Below the pieces are notes generated by a model. The model did not search any database and was not told the origin of the DNA. It worked only from the letters and a program-made list of their open reading frames with translations. A stretch of 64,000 nt of DNA from Streptomyces roseirectus (GTDB lineage: Bacteria; Actinomycetota; Actinomycetes; Streptomycetales; Streptomycetaceae), in NCBI RefSeq assembly GCF_014489635.1, contig NZ_CP060828.1, positions 2,952,001 to 3,016,000 on the forward strand. Reading direction: 5' to 3'. A program made the position numbers and the translations under genes. The stretch's first letter is position 1, and each line of letters begins with the position of its first letter. Shown in pieces: positions 43,751 through 52,153 of the stretch.

Positions 43751-44323
43751 ATGACCGCAGAACTCCCCGACTGGATGATGGCGCCTCGGCCGAGCGGCTG
43801 GGAGGCGGACGATCTCGACCACCTGCCGCAGGCCCCACGGCACACCGAACTCATCGACGGAGCCTTGATCTTCATGATGTCACCGCAACGTTCCTGGCAC
43901 GCCAGGGTCATTCGAAGGCTGACTCTCGCTCTGGAGCAAGCCGCTCCCACCGGCTTCAATGCCGATCAAGAGATGACCGTGCGTATCGACAAGAAGAACC
44001 GGCCCGAGCCCGACGTCCTCATCTACACCGCGCCCTACGAACCCGATCGCACCTGGTACGCCCCCGAGGACCTTGCCCTGGTTGTCGAGGTCGTCTCGGA
44101 GGAGTCAGCAGATCGGGATCGTTTCATGAAGCCGCCGAAGTATTCACACGCTGGAATCCCTCATTTCTGGCGTATCGAGGACGAGGACGGCGGCCTCGTC
44201 GTCCACGTCTACGAACTCGACACCGCGACCGGCACCTACGTCCCCACAGGCATCCACCGCGACCGGCTGAAGCTCTCCGTTCCCTTCACCCTGGACATCG
44301 ACCTCGCGGCCCTCGCGGCCTGA
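43751..44323 (+). CDS. Uma2-family PD-(D/E)xK nuclease-fold protein
   Basis: 190 residues. Uma2 (DUF820) signatures: RHTELIDGALIFMMSPQRSW, RPEPDVLIYTAPYEPD (catalytic Asp), ALVVEVVSEESADRD (acidic residue of the ExV strand) and PPKYSHAGIPHFWRIED with the family's YxxAGIPxYW-like motif. The nuclease residues look intact. Family members are abundant in cyanobacteria and streptomycetes and have no agreed role. ATG at 43751 has GGAGG 5 bases upstream, better than the TTG at 43739. It converges with the CIS operon, 13 bases from its last gene. Confidence 0.87.
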   Translation: MTAELPDWMMAPRPSGWEADDLDHLPQAPRHTELIDGALIFMMSPQRSWHARVIRRLTLALEQAAPTGFNADQEMTVRIDKKNRPEPDVLIYTAPYEPDRTWYAPEDLALVVEVVSEESADRDRFMKPPKYSHAGIPHFWRIEDEDGGLVVHVYELDTATGTYVPTGIHRDRLKLSVPFTLDIDLAALAA

Positions 44324-44336
44324 ACCGGTCTCCGCG

Positions 44337-45764
44337 TCAGGACCGTTTGAAGAACTCCACCTCCGCCAGGGCGAGTTGGCGGCCCTGGGTGAGGCCGGCC
44401 GGGGAGTTCAGGGTGAGGCGGACCGTTTTCACGTCGCTGAAGGCGGTGACGATGGTATGTGTGCCCGCCTTGTCGGCGAGGGTGATTTTCTTGGTCTTCT
44501 TCTCGCCGGAGGACGTGGTGACTTCGAGGTCCATCTCCAGGGCCCGGCCCTGGGTCGCGTACTCCTTCGGGGTGAAGCCGGCGCCGTTGGTGATGATGAC
44601 GTCCACCAGGCGGAAGGGCGTGCGGAAGGTGTAGGTGACGGACGCGCCGGGGCTGGTGCCCCAGTAGCTGTTGCGGACGCCGTCCGTGGTGTTCGTCGCG
44701 GGATGGCGGGCGCTCTCGGTCGTCGCCGTCGTCGTCACCGGAGTGATCGGCACCGGCTTGCCCAGCTTGTCCCTCGTGTCCTCGAACAGGGCCCGGCCCG
44801 CGGGCAGCAGGAAGAACCCGGCGGCGCACAGGGCGAGGATCACGGCCAGGATCACCAGCAGCCGCGTCAGCCGCCCCGAACTCGCCCGCACCTTGCGGCG
44901 GAACGGCCACACCGTGCGCCACCAGGGCAGCGGCGCCGGGGCCTCCGTCGCGGTCAGCGGAGCGGCACAGCGCCGGCAGAAACGGCGGCCCGGGGGGTTG
45001 GGGGTGCCGCAGACCGGGCACGGGGGGCCGGTGATGTCGTCCGGGGGTGGCGTGGGGCGTGCGGTGGGGCGGGGGGTGGCGGCCTTCGCGGGGAGGACGG
45101 GCTGGATGGGGGCGGGGGAATCGGGCGCGGGGGCCGTGGGGGTGCGGGGAGCTGGGGACGGGGGGACGGGCGGGGGCGTGCGCGGGGCGGCGGGCCTCGG
45201 GGCGGGGGTGGTCGGGGGCGGGGTGCTCGGCGCCGGGGTGGGTTCAGCGGGGGGCGGGGTGGGAGTGGGGGTGCTCGGCGCGGACGGGGGTGGAGGCGGC
45301 GTGCGCTTCCAGGGCGGTGTGCGTTTCGAGGCCGGCCTGCCGGTAGCCGGCGTCTCTTCCCGGGCCGGGGCGTCTGAAACCGGCGTCGCCTCCCGGGGCG
45401 GCGTGCCGGCGGCCGGCGTCTCCGCCTGGACCGGCGTGCTCGAAGCCGGGGTCGCCCTCGGCGCCGGGGATTCCGGAACCGGCGGGGTCGCCGAGGCCGG
45501 CGGGGTCGCCGGAGCTGCCGGTGTCTCCGGGACTGATCGCGTCTCCGGGGCTGCCGGGGTCTCCGGAGCTGACCGCGTCACCGAAGCCGGCCGCGTCTCC
45601 GCAGACGCCGGTGTCTCCGCAGGCGTCGGCTCCGGCTCCGGCGTCACCGGATCCGGCCTCGACTCCCTCCCCCCGCCGTCCGACCACCCCAGATACGTCC
45701 CACAGTTGCCGCAGAAATCATCCGTCGGCCCATTGGACGCCCCGCAGGCAGGACACGCGCGCAC
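44337..45764 (-). CDS. cisA: zinc-ribbon membrane protein with discoidin-like domain, CisA candidate
   Basis: 475 residues in four parts: a zinc ribbon (1-24, CPACGASNG and FCGNCG), a Pro/Thr/Ala-rich linker (about 28-245), a second zinc ribbon (about 247-268, CPVCGTPNPPGRRFCRRC), a basic patch with one membrane helix (about 298-322, LLVILAVILALCAAGFFLLP), and an extracytoplasmic F5/8- or carbohydrate-binding-like domain (about 350-475). The last gene of the CIS cluster on the minus strand. Known: in S. coelicolor a single-pass membrane protein, CisA, at the end of the cluster links CIS firing to cell death. Similarity of layout and position suggests the same role here; sequence orthology was not tested. 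Confidence 0.72.
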   Translation of the reverse strand: MRACPACGASNGPTDDFCGNCGTYLGWSDGGGRESRPDPVTPEPEPTPAETPASAETRPASVTRSAPETPAAPETRSVPETPAAPATPPASATPPVPESPAPRATPASSTPVQAETPAAGTPPREATPVSDAPAREETPATGRPASKRTPPWKRTPPPPPSAPSTPTPTPPPAEPTPAPSTPPPTTPAPRPAAPRTPPPVPPSPAPRTPTAPAPDSPAPIQPVLPAKAATPRPTARPTPPPDDITGPPCPVCGTPNPPGRRFCRRCAAPLTATEAPAPLPWWRTVWPFRRKVRASSGRLTRLLVILAVILALCAAGFFLLPAGRALFEDTRDKLGKPVPITPVTTTATTESARHPATNTTDGVRNSYWGTSPGASVTYTFRTPFRLVDVIITNGAGFTPKEYATQGRALEMDLEVTTSSGEKKTKKITLADKAGTHTIVTAFSDVKTVRLTLNSPAGLTQGRQLALAEVEFFKRS

Positions 45765-45768
45765 GGCG

Positions 45769-46332
45769 TCACCTCCCTTCGTCGGTGGGCGGGCCGGGGA
45801 CGAGTTCGACCCGGCAGGGGGTGTGTGCCGGGCACATGGCCCGGACGATGGAGTGGACGCGGCCGGCGTCGACGTGGGGGTCCCGGTCGGGACGGACGCG
45901 GATCAGCGGCCCGGCGTCGGAGGCGGGCGGCAGGTCGGCGCCCGGGGTGGACGACCAGATCGCGGCACCGTCGTCGACGATCTCGACGTGGACACCGAGC
46001 GCGAGGCGCAGCGCGTCGGTGAGGCCGCGCCGGGTGCCGCGCCAGCGGTGGAGCTCGACCGCGCGGGCCACCGCCTCGCGGCGGAGTTCGACCGTCCAGC
46101 GGGGGTCGGCCGACGCGCCCACCCAGCCCGCGAGCCAGTCCACGAAGTCGCTGGGGGCGACCCGGGGGTCGAGGTAGGAGGGCAGGTTGTCGAGCGTCGC
46201 GAAGACCGGCGCGAGGACGGTGTCGAGCCCGGCGGTGAAGCGCTGCGCGAGGTCGTCGTCGGCGTAGAGGGCGGGGAGTTGCCCGCCGATCGGGTAGCGG
46301 CTGGGCAGACCGGGGACGGCGGCACGGCTCAT
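45769..46332 (-). CDS. phage tail protein I-like baseplate wedge component
   Basis: 187 residues of the gpI family: YPIGGQLPALYADDDLAQRF, TLDNLPSYLDPRVAPSDFVD, WLAGWVGASADPRWT and RWRGTRRGLTDALRLALGV. In CIS and phage tails this subunit joins the wedge J-like protein to tail fibres or the outer rim. Four bases separate it from the CisA-like gene and 43 from the baseplate J-like gene upstream, in one operon. Start ATG 46332. Confidence 0.87.
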   Translation of the reverse strand: MSRAAVPGLPSRYPIGGQLPALYADDDLAQRFTAGLDTVLAPVFATLDNLPSYLDPRVAPSDFVDWLAGWVGASADPRWTVELRREAVARAVELHRWRGTRRGLTDALRLALGVHVEIVDDGAAIWSSTPGADLPPASDAGPLIRVRPDRDPHVDAGRVHSIVRAMCPAHTPCRVELVPGPPTDEGR

Positions 46333-46375
46333 GCCGGCACCTCCCCGTGACGGGCGGCGTCAACTCGCTGATGCG

Positions 46376-48325
46376 TCACCGCACTTCACCGCCGTCCGAG
46401 ACCACCACCTGGTGCTGGTACGAGAACACCAGCGCCCCCTCCCCCACGTCGATGCGCTCGGTCGGTGTCCCGCGCCGGCCGGTGATGGGGTCGGCCGCGA
46501 AGAGGCGGACGTCCTCCACGAGGGCGTTGCCGGTGGCCCGTTGGAGGAGGCCGAAGATCTCGCCGTACTGGACGGGACGCCCGAACGGCCAGCCGGTGCC
46601 GTCGGGGCCGCCGGTGAGGGGGTTGAGGTAGCGGAAGAGCGCGGCGAGCGCGGACTCGCGCACGCGGTCCGCGTCGGCGCCCGGCGCGGTGAAGCGCGCG
46701 ACGACGGTGACGCCCTGGTAGACCGGCGGTTCGACGACCAACCGGGTCCCGATCAGGCGGCGTTCGTCGAGCCGGGCGGTGATGGCCGTCAACACCTGGT
46801 CGGACGGGATGAGTTGTTCGAACCGCAGCCGGTCGTCGCCTTCGTCGGCGACGGCGTCGGGGACGACGAGGACGCGCACGGCGCCGGCCTCGACCGGCAG
46901 GCACCGCACCCGCCGCACGGAGGGCGCCGCTTCCCGCGCGATGATCTCGTGGTCCTCGGCGGTGACGGCCCGCTCCTGGAGCCGAAGTGCCTGCGGGGCC
47001 CGCAACTTGGCGTTGTCGAGGGTTTCGCCGGCGACCCCGCCGAGCGCGGCCTCGCGGTTGACGACCCGGGCGACGTACGGAACGGAGCTGCGCAGCACGG
47101 AGATCGCGCCCCGCGCGACGTTGCCCGCGGGGCCGCCGCCCGTCCGGTACCGGGCCACCCTGATCTGCGCCCCCTTGGGCGGCACTGCGCCGCACTGCCG
47201 CAGCGTCCCGTCCGGTTCCCTGAGGACCGGCGGGAAGGTGAACTCCCCTGTGGTGGCGTCGACTCGGACATGCCGGTCGGCGGGGCCGGACCGGCCGAAG
47301 TGCTCGACGACCTCCCAGCGCTCCCACCCGTCCGCCGACGACACCTCGACCACGGGCGGCTCCCCGTCGAGCAGCACGGGCGGGCGGGCGAGCCGGAACG
47401 ACTGCCCGGCGACGCCTTCGGATTCCCCGAGCGGCACGTCGAGAACGGTCTCGGCGTGCTCGACGGACATGGTCCCGCCGACGGTGATCACCTCGGCCTC
47501 GCGGACGGTCGGCGACTCGGAGTAGAACGGCTGCCCCGGCTCGGGTTCGGTGACCCGGCACCGCAGCCACCCCGCCCGCGTCCCCCCGATGACGGACGCG
47601 GTGTGCCCGGCCGGCACGTACAGCACGACCTCACCGGGCCTGTTCAGCCCGCCAGTTGTGTCGGAGCCGGTCTCGCACTCCTGCCAACGCGCCCCGTCCC
47701 ACGCCTCCCAGACCAGCGGCGGCTGCCGCGGGTCGACACCGATGCCTTCGACGCGGCTGTCCAGATTGACGGCGACGATGCAGCGCGGCACGGCGGTCGG
47801 CAGCCCGAAGAGGAGCGCGTCACCGGGTTCCGGCGCCGCCTGGAACGCGGGGACGTCGCCGCCCTCGGCGAGGGTACGGGTCCGGTCGGTCTGCTCACCG
47901 CCCCGGGGCGCGGCGACGAGCCGCACCAACTCACTGGGGATGACGCGGAGTTCGTCGACGGTGGCGAAGACGACGGCGTCGTCGCCCTCGCCGCCGGCCG
48001 TGCTCACCTCGGTGCCCGGCGGCAGGGTCACCGTGTCGGGCTGCGGGGCGGAGAGCCAGAAGTCGACCTCGGCGCCGGCCGCCGTCGGCGGGAAGAGCTG
48101 GATGCCCAACAGGTCGAGGAACGCCGTGTAGTTCTTGTCCGGGACCCGGTTCAGCCGGTACAGCAACTGGTCCACGAGGTAGGCGAACGTCTCGATGAGG
48201 GTGACGCCCGGGTCGGAGACGTTGTGGTCCGTCCACTCGGGTGCGCGCTGCTGGACGTACCGCTTCGCCTCGTCGACGAGTTGCTGGAAGCGGCGGTCGT
48301 CCAGGTTCGGGGAGGGCAGGGCCAT
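46376..48325 (-). CDS. baseplate J-like assembly protein
   Basis: 649 residues, the 'putative baseplate assembly protein' family of CIS clusters, equivalent to the gp6/J wedge. N-terminal MALPSPNLDDRRFQQLVDEA and DPGVTLIETFAYLVDQLLYR, a central beta-rich region, and a J-like C-terminal portion (VKVARGAISV-type segment, TAEDHEIIAREAAPSVRRVR, VLVVPDAVADEG). With gp25-like and gpI proteins it forms the baseplate ring whose opening triggers sheath contraction. The start ATG overlaps the gp25 stop by one base (TGATG). Confidence 0.9.
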   Translation of the reverse strand: MALPSPNLDDRRFQQLVDEAKRYVQQRAPEWTDHNVSDPGVTLIETFAYLVDQLLYRLNRVPDKNYTAFLDLLGIQLFPPTAAGAEVDFWLSAPQPDTVTLPPGTEVSTAGGEGDDAVVFATVDELRVIPSELVRLVAAPRGGEQTDRTRTLAEGGDVPAFQAAPEPGDALLFGLPTAVPRCIVAVNLDSRVEGIGVDPRQPPLVWEAWDGARWQECETGSDTTGGLNRPGEVVLYVPAGHTASVIGGTRAGWLRCRVTEPEPGQPFYSESPTVREAEVITVGGTMSVEHAETVLDVPLGESEGVAGQSFRLARPPVLLDGEPPVVEVSSADGWERWEVVEHFGRSGPADRHVRVDATTGEFTFPPVLREPDGTLRQCGAVPPKGAQIRVARYRTGGGPAGNVARGAISVLRSSVPYVARVVNREAALGGVAGETLDNAKLRAPQALRLQERAVTAEDHEIIAREAAPSVRRVRCLPVEAGAVRVLVVPDAVADEGDDRLRFEQLIPSDQVLTAITARLDERRLIGTRLVVEPPVYQGVTVVARFTAPGADADRVRESALAALFRYLNPLTGGPDGTGWPFGRPVQYGEIFGLLQRATGNALVEDVRLFAADPITGRRGTPTERIDVGEGALVFSYQHQVVVSDGGEVR

Positions 48326-48747
48326 CAGTCCGCGACCATTTCCTCGACCCCGTCCTCGGAGGGGATCGTGTAGAAGGGAAAGACCAGGTTGCGCCGGTCG
48401 TTGGTGGAGCGCACGGTGTAGTGCACGTCGATGTAGAGGGTCCCGGCGTCGACGGAGTCGAAGGCGACGACGACCTCGTCGACGGCGATCCTCGGCTCCC
48501 ACCGCTCCAGCGCCTCGCGCACCTGCTGCGCGACGCGGCCGGCGGTGGCGCCGTCGCCGGGGGCGAAGACGTAGTCGTGGATGCCGCAGCCGAACTCGGG
48601 GCGCATGGGGCGTTCGCCGGGCGCGGTGCCGAGGACGAGGCGGATGGCCTCCTCGATCTCCCGCTCCTTCTCGACCATGCCGATGCCACCGGTGGGCCCG
48701 ACCCGCAGGGGGAAGGCCCAACCCCGGCCTATGAAACGCTCGTTCAT
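48325..48747 (-). CDS. GPW/gp25-like baseplate protein
   Basis: 140 residues: MNERFIGRGWAFPLRVGPTG, EREIEEAIRLVLGTAPGERP, MRPEFGCGIHDYVFAPGD (the EFGCG family core) and VAQQVREALERWEPRIAVDE. gp25-like proteins link the baseplate wedge to the sheath and act as its contraction trigger in T4 and R-type tails. Full length. One-base overlaps with both the PAAR and J-like genes show tight coupling. Confidence 0.93.
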   Translation of the reverse strand: MNERFIGRGWAFPLRVGPTGGIGMVEKEREIEEAIRLVLGTAPGERPMRPEFGCGIHDYVFAPGDGATAGRVAQQVREALERWEPRIAVDEVVVAFDSVDAGTLYIDVHYTVRSTNDRRNLVFPFYTIPSEDGVEEMVAD

Positions 48748-49064
48748 CACACGCCCCCGATCAGCACGTTCATCGCCCCCGTCAGGATCGTCGCCCCGCA
48801 CGCCGTCTTGTCGCGGGCCTTCGCGGCGGGCAGTCCGCCGATCAGGACGGTGCCGGAGGCGAGGCCCGCCGGGTTCGGTATGACCACGTTGGCGGGGCCG
48901 AGGGCCAGGTGCGGGGGCATCGCGCAGGTGTGGAGGCTGCCGACGACGGCCGCCGGACGGCCGCCGATGAGGACGGTCACGACGGCGCGCGCGGCGGCGG
49001 GCGGGGGCGTGGCGATCACCCCGCCGTGGTCGGTGGGGTCACCGGTGCGGGCTGCGGCCGGCAT
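48747..49064 (-). CDS. PAAR-like spike tip
   Basis: 105 residues with PAAR-repeat features: DPTDHGGVIATPPPAAAR, a middle LIGGRPAAVVGSLHTCAMPP, and a second repeat TVLIGGLPAAKARDKTACG. The His and Cys residues can bind the structural zinc ion of the tip. It caps the VgrG-like spike and may also carry cargo. AGGAGAG lies before the ATG; the gene is 21 bases after vgrG and overlaps gp25 by one base. Confidence 0.92.
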   Translation of the reverse strand: MPAAARTGDPTDHGGVIATPPPAAARAVVTVLIGGRPAAVVGSLHTCAMPPHLALGPANVVIPNPAGLASGTVLIGGLPAAKARDKTACGATILTGAMNVLIGGV

Positions 49065-49085
49065 GGAACTCTCCTTCGTGCGGGG

Positions 49086-50897
49086 TCAGTTGATCCGGAT
49101 CAGCTTGGCCTTGAGGACGCCGAGCAGTCCGCCGTCGATGGTGACGCCCGTGGTGCCGTCGACGCTCACGTTCCGGCCGCCGATCTTCACGCCGAGCTGC
49201 CCTTGGATGTCCACGTTCCGCCCGGACACGTTCACGTCGCCGCGCCCGGCGTCGAGGGTGATGCCCTCGCGGTCGAGGACGACGGACGTCAGCGCCTGCT
49301 TCCCCCGTGCGTAGACGGTGAGTTCGATGCGGCCGCGCCGTTCGTCGAGGAAGACTTCGAGCCGTTCGTCGGCGGTCCGCAGCCGCACGCCGGACGGCCC
49401 CGGGGCCCGTGCGTCGAGGAGTTCGACGCGGTGTCCCGAACGGGACACCACGGAACGCCGGTTGACCTTCCCGGTCGTCTTGTCGATGAGCGGGACGTCG
49501 TGCTGGGAGGGCTGGTCGACCCCGTTGTAGAGGCCGCCGATGACGTACGGGCTGTCCAGCAGGCCCTGTTCGAAGCCGACGAGCACTTCGTCGTTGACCT
49601 CGGGACTGACCACGCCTCCGCCGCCCTTGCCGCCCCACTGCACGGTCCGGACCCAGTCGGTGACGTACGTGTCGTCCAGCCAGGGGAACTTGAGGCGGAC
49701 GGCACCTCGCTCACCGCCGGCCGGGTCGCGCACGTCGGTGACGACACCGATGGCGAGCCCCGGCATCCGGGGGCCCCGCGAGGGCGCGTTGGCGCCGGTG
49801 ACCAGGCCGGTGACGGAACGGTCGGGGCTGGCGCTGACCCAGACGCGGGTGCGGTAGCCGCCCTGGGGTTCCAGGACGTGCTGCACGGCGGTGGCCGTGT
49901 ACTTGCCGGAGAACGCCTTGCCGACGTTGCCGAGCGCGACGGGTTTGCCCGCCCGCAGCAGCGGGTTGCCCTCGGCCAGGATCTCCAACTCGGCGAATCC
50001 GGCGCTGACATGGTCGGCGACGGCATCGGCGACGGCGTTCGTCTCGGCGAGCGTGCGGTAGGGGGTGTCGGTGACGGTCAGCTTGGACTTGCCGAACCGG
50101 GCGGCGGCCTGCGGCGCGAGGCCCGGGACCACGGTGTCGCTGACGACCGAGGGCTTCGGCGACTTGAGGGGCTTCTTGTTGGCGACGTCCCACCCCCGCA
50201 CCTCCACCTGGGAAGCGCCGTCGGCGGCCGACAGGGAGGCGTTCAGCGCGATCAGGTTGCGCCCGTACTCCAGGACCAGCGGGCTGCGGACGGCCGAGGT
50301 CGAGGGTGCGGGCGCGCCGGACGCCTTCTTCGGCTTGACGAACTGGAGCAACCCCTTGTCATCCACCCGGACTTGGGCCCCGCTCTCGCCGGCCAGGAAC
50401 TGGAGGAAGTCCCAGTCGGAGACGTTCGCCTGGGAGAGCTGCTTGTAGGTGATCGGCGCGGCCTCGACCTTCCCGACGGCGAGTCCCGCCCCTGCGGCGA
50501 CCTTCCGGACGATCGCGGAGGCGGTCATGTTCCGGTAGGCGACGACCTTGCGGCCCCGCTGGAGGCGGTGCGCCTTGGAGTAGGCGCGCACGACGGTGAA
50601 CGACCCCGTGCGGTCCCGGTCGATCTCCAGGGCCGTCACCTCGCCGCTGAACAGCCGCTCGCGGGACTGCCCGGAGGCGGTCACGACGGACACCTTCAGC
50701 GGGGTGCCGATGGTGATGCCGGTCGCGGCAAGGAACTCGTGGTCGGGATCGCGGAAGGTGACGACGGCGGCGTCCGGAAGACCCACGTTCTCGTCGACGA
50801 CACAACTCACCACCTGCGCGGCCCAGCTGGGCGGCAGTTCACCGGGCGCCTCGATGACGGGGTCGGCGGCGAAGGCCCGTCCGCCCCGTTCGCTCAC
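49086..50897 (-). CDS. VgrG/gpV-like central spike protein
   Basis: 603 residues, a gp27-gp5 fusion as in VgrG and Afp8-type proteins. The hub domains (about 1-330: AADPVIEAPGELPPSWAAQ, HRLQRGRKVVAYRNMTASAI, DWDFLQFLAGE) are followed by an OB-fold domain (about 385-460: IGVVTDVRDPAGGERGAV and EVNDEVLVGFEQGLLDSPYV), then repeats of hydrophobic beta strands forming the spike (ITLDAGRGDVNVSGRNVDI). The C-terminus is short and has no added effector domain. GTG at 50897 overlaps the LysM gene stop. Confidence 0.92.
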   Translation of the reverse strand: MSERGGRAFAADPVIEAPGELPPSWAAQVVSCVVDENVGLPDAAVVTFRDPDHEFLAATGITIGTPLKVSVVTASGQSRERLFSGEVTALEIDRDRTGSFTVVRAYSKAHRLQRGRKVVAYRNMTASAIVRKVAAGAGLAVGKVEAAPITYKQLSQANVSDWDFLQFLAGESGAQVRVDDKGLLQFVKPKKASGAPAPSTSAVRSPLVLEYGRNLIALNASLSAADGASQVEVRGWDVANKKPLKSPKPSVVSDTVVPGLAPQAAARFGKSKLTVTDTPYRTLAETNAVADAVADHVSAGFAELEILAEGNPLLRAGKPVALGNVGKAFSGKYTATAVQHVLEPQGGYRTRVWVSASPDRSVTGLVTGANAPSRGPRMPGLAIGVVTDVRDPAGGERGAVRLKFPWLDDTYVTDWVRTVQWGGKGGGGVVSPEVNDEVLVGFEQGLLDSPYVIGGLYNGVDQPSQHDVPLIDKTTGKVNRRSVVSRSGHRVELLDARAPGPSGVRLRTADERLEVFLDERRGRIELTVYARGKQALTSVVLDREGITLDAGRGDVNVSGRNVDIQGQLGVKIGGRNVSVDGTTGVTIDGGLLGVLKAKLIRIN

Positions 50898-51622
50898 TGA
50901 TCCCACCGCTCCTCCTCCGCACCCGCGTCCCGCAGCCCCGGCACCACGAGTTCGGTGCCGGGGACGAGCGCCATCGGGTCGTCGATCCCGTTCGCCTCCG
51001 CGATGACCCGCCAGGCCGTCGCGTCGCCGTACTCCCGCCACGCCAGCATCGCGAGGCTGTCACCCGCGACGACGGTGTGCGTGCTGCGGGCGGTGCGCGC
51101 GCCGGACGTCGGGTTCTGGCCCGCCGGGTCGACGGTCGCCTCCTCGATGGTGAGGGAGCACGTCGCCCGCAGGGGCGTGCCGTCGACGTCGAACAGCGTG
51201 TACGTCACCGACAGGCTGGACAGCACCCCGTCGAACGACGTCGTGCGCGCCGTCCCCCACTCGAACCGCACCCACGGGCTCGCGGGTTTCTTGCGGCCCA
51301 GGCTCGTCGGGGTCGGTACGCACGCCTTCATCAGCTTCTCCACCGCCTGCTCCACGGACTTGTCGTGGGTGGCGGTGGCGTCCAGGAACACTTCGAGGCT
51401 GAGCGTGCGGGGGCCGCTGCCCACGAACTCGGGCAGCGCGGACTGGCCGGCCATCCGTGAAGGGGTTCGCCGCCATTCCGTGGACTTGCTCAGTTGCAGT
51501 GTCGAGGGGTTGAACTGGAGGTTGAGGCGCGCGATCGTCCCGCCGGGTTTCGCGCCGACGGACGGTGGCGGTTCCTTCAGGGTCAACTGGGCTCTCACCC
51601 GGCTCGATCGGGACGGTGACAT
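50894..51622 (-). CDS. CIS tube-initiator/LysM baseplate protein
   Basis: 242 residues. N-terminal beta region (RAQLTLKEPPPSVGAKPGG, LNLQFNPSTLQLSKSTEWR) of the CIS tube/baseplate type, then a LysM-like module near the end (HTVVAGDSLAMLAWREYGD, PGTELVVPGL). By analogy with Afp7/PVC7 and T4 gp53, it connects the baseplate hub to the first tube ring; LysM may hold peptidoglycan-like or structural contacts. GGAGG lies 7 bases before ATG 51622. Upstream is the tube 2 gene, 59 bases away with a small tandem repeat between. Confidence 0.88.
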   Translation of the reverse strand: MSPSRSSRVRAQLTLKEPPPSVGAKPGGTIARLNLQFNPSTLQLSKSTEWRRTPSRMAGQSALPEFVGSGPRTLSLEVFLDATATHDKSVEQAVEKLMKACVPTPTSLGRKKPASPWVRFEWGTARTTSFDGVLSSLSVTYTLFDVDGTPLRATCSLTIEEATVDPAGQNPTSGARTARSTHTVVAGDSLAMLAWREYGDATAWRVIAEANGIDDPMALVPGTELVVPGLRDAGAEEERWDQ

Positions 51623-51643
51623 GCCGAACCTCCTTTCTTTCTA

Positions 51644-51677
51644 CGGTTGTTGCTGGTCGGTCTCGGTTGTTGCTGGT
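51644..51677. repeat. 20-bp-period direct repeat after tube 2
   Basis: CGGTTGTTGCTGGT occurs at 51644-51657 and 51664-51677, in the short gap between tube 2 and the LysM gene. Not a hairpin. Confidence 0.6.
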
Positions 51678-51681
51678 TGTG

Positions 51682-52107
51682 TCAGGACGGGCGCAGGCCC
51701 TGGTGGGCGATTTCCAGGGTTTCCACCGCCGCCGCCGAGTTGGCCGGGTCGAAGGACGGGCCCTGCCAGCGGACGGGGACGATGCCGAAGACCTGCCAGC
51801 TGATGATCGGGCTGAAGTCCGGGCGCAGGGCCACGATCTCGCCGTCCTTCGGTTCCACCCTGCGGAGGGTTTCGTCGAGCCAGCGTGAGATCTTCGCCGT
51901 GTCCTCCGTGACCGGCCTGGTCAGGGTGATGTTCGTCCATGTGACCCGGCCCGGCAGTTGCCACGTGAAGTCGTTGTTGCCGCCCTCGGCGTACGTTTCC
52001 ATCTCCACCTCGGCGCCCATGCCTGAGCAGGTGTGGAACGCGCCCAGGTCGTTGCCGCCGATCGCCAGCCTGAAGTGCACGCTGGTCGCGAAAATGTTGT
52101 CCGTCAT
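51682..52107 (-). CDS. CIS inner tube protein 2
   Basis: 141 residues of the T4 gp19/Afp1-like tail-tube fold: MTDNIFATSVHFRLAIGGND, FHTCSGMGAEVEMETYAEGG, LPGRVTWTNITLTRPVTEDT and WQGPSFDPANSAAAVETLEI. Tube proteins stack as hexamers and are pushed out when the sheath contracts. It differs clearly from tube 1 (55860-56300); in related systems one forms the shaft and the other the baseplate-proximal adaptor, this one probably the latter because it lies next to the LysM and spike genes. Confidence 0.9.
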   Translation of the reverse strand: MTDNIFATSVHFRLAIGGNDLGAFHTCSGMGAEVEMETYAEGGNNDFTWQLPGRVTWTNITLTRPVTEDTAKISRWLDETLRRVEPKDGEIVALRPDFSPIISWQVFGIVPVRWQGPSFDPANSAAAVETLEIAHQGLRPS

Positions 52108-52153
52108 TCGTCCGTCATCCGTTCCGTGCCGTCGTCCTTGCCGCGCCTCGCTG

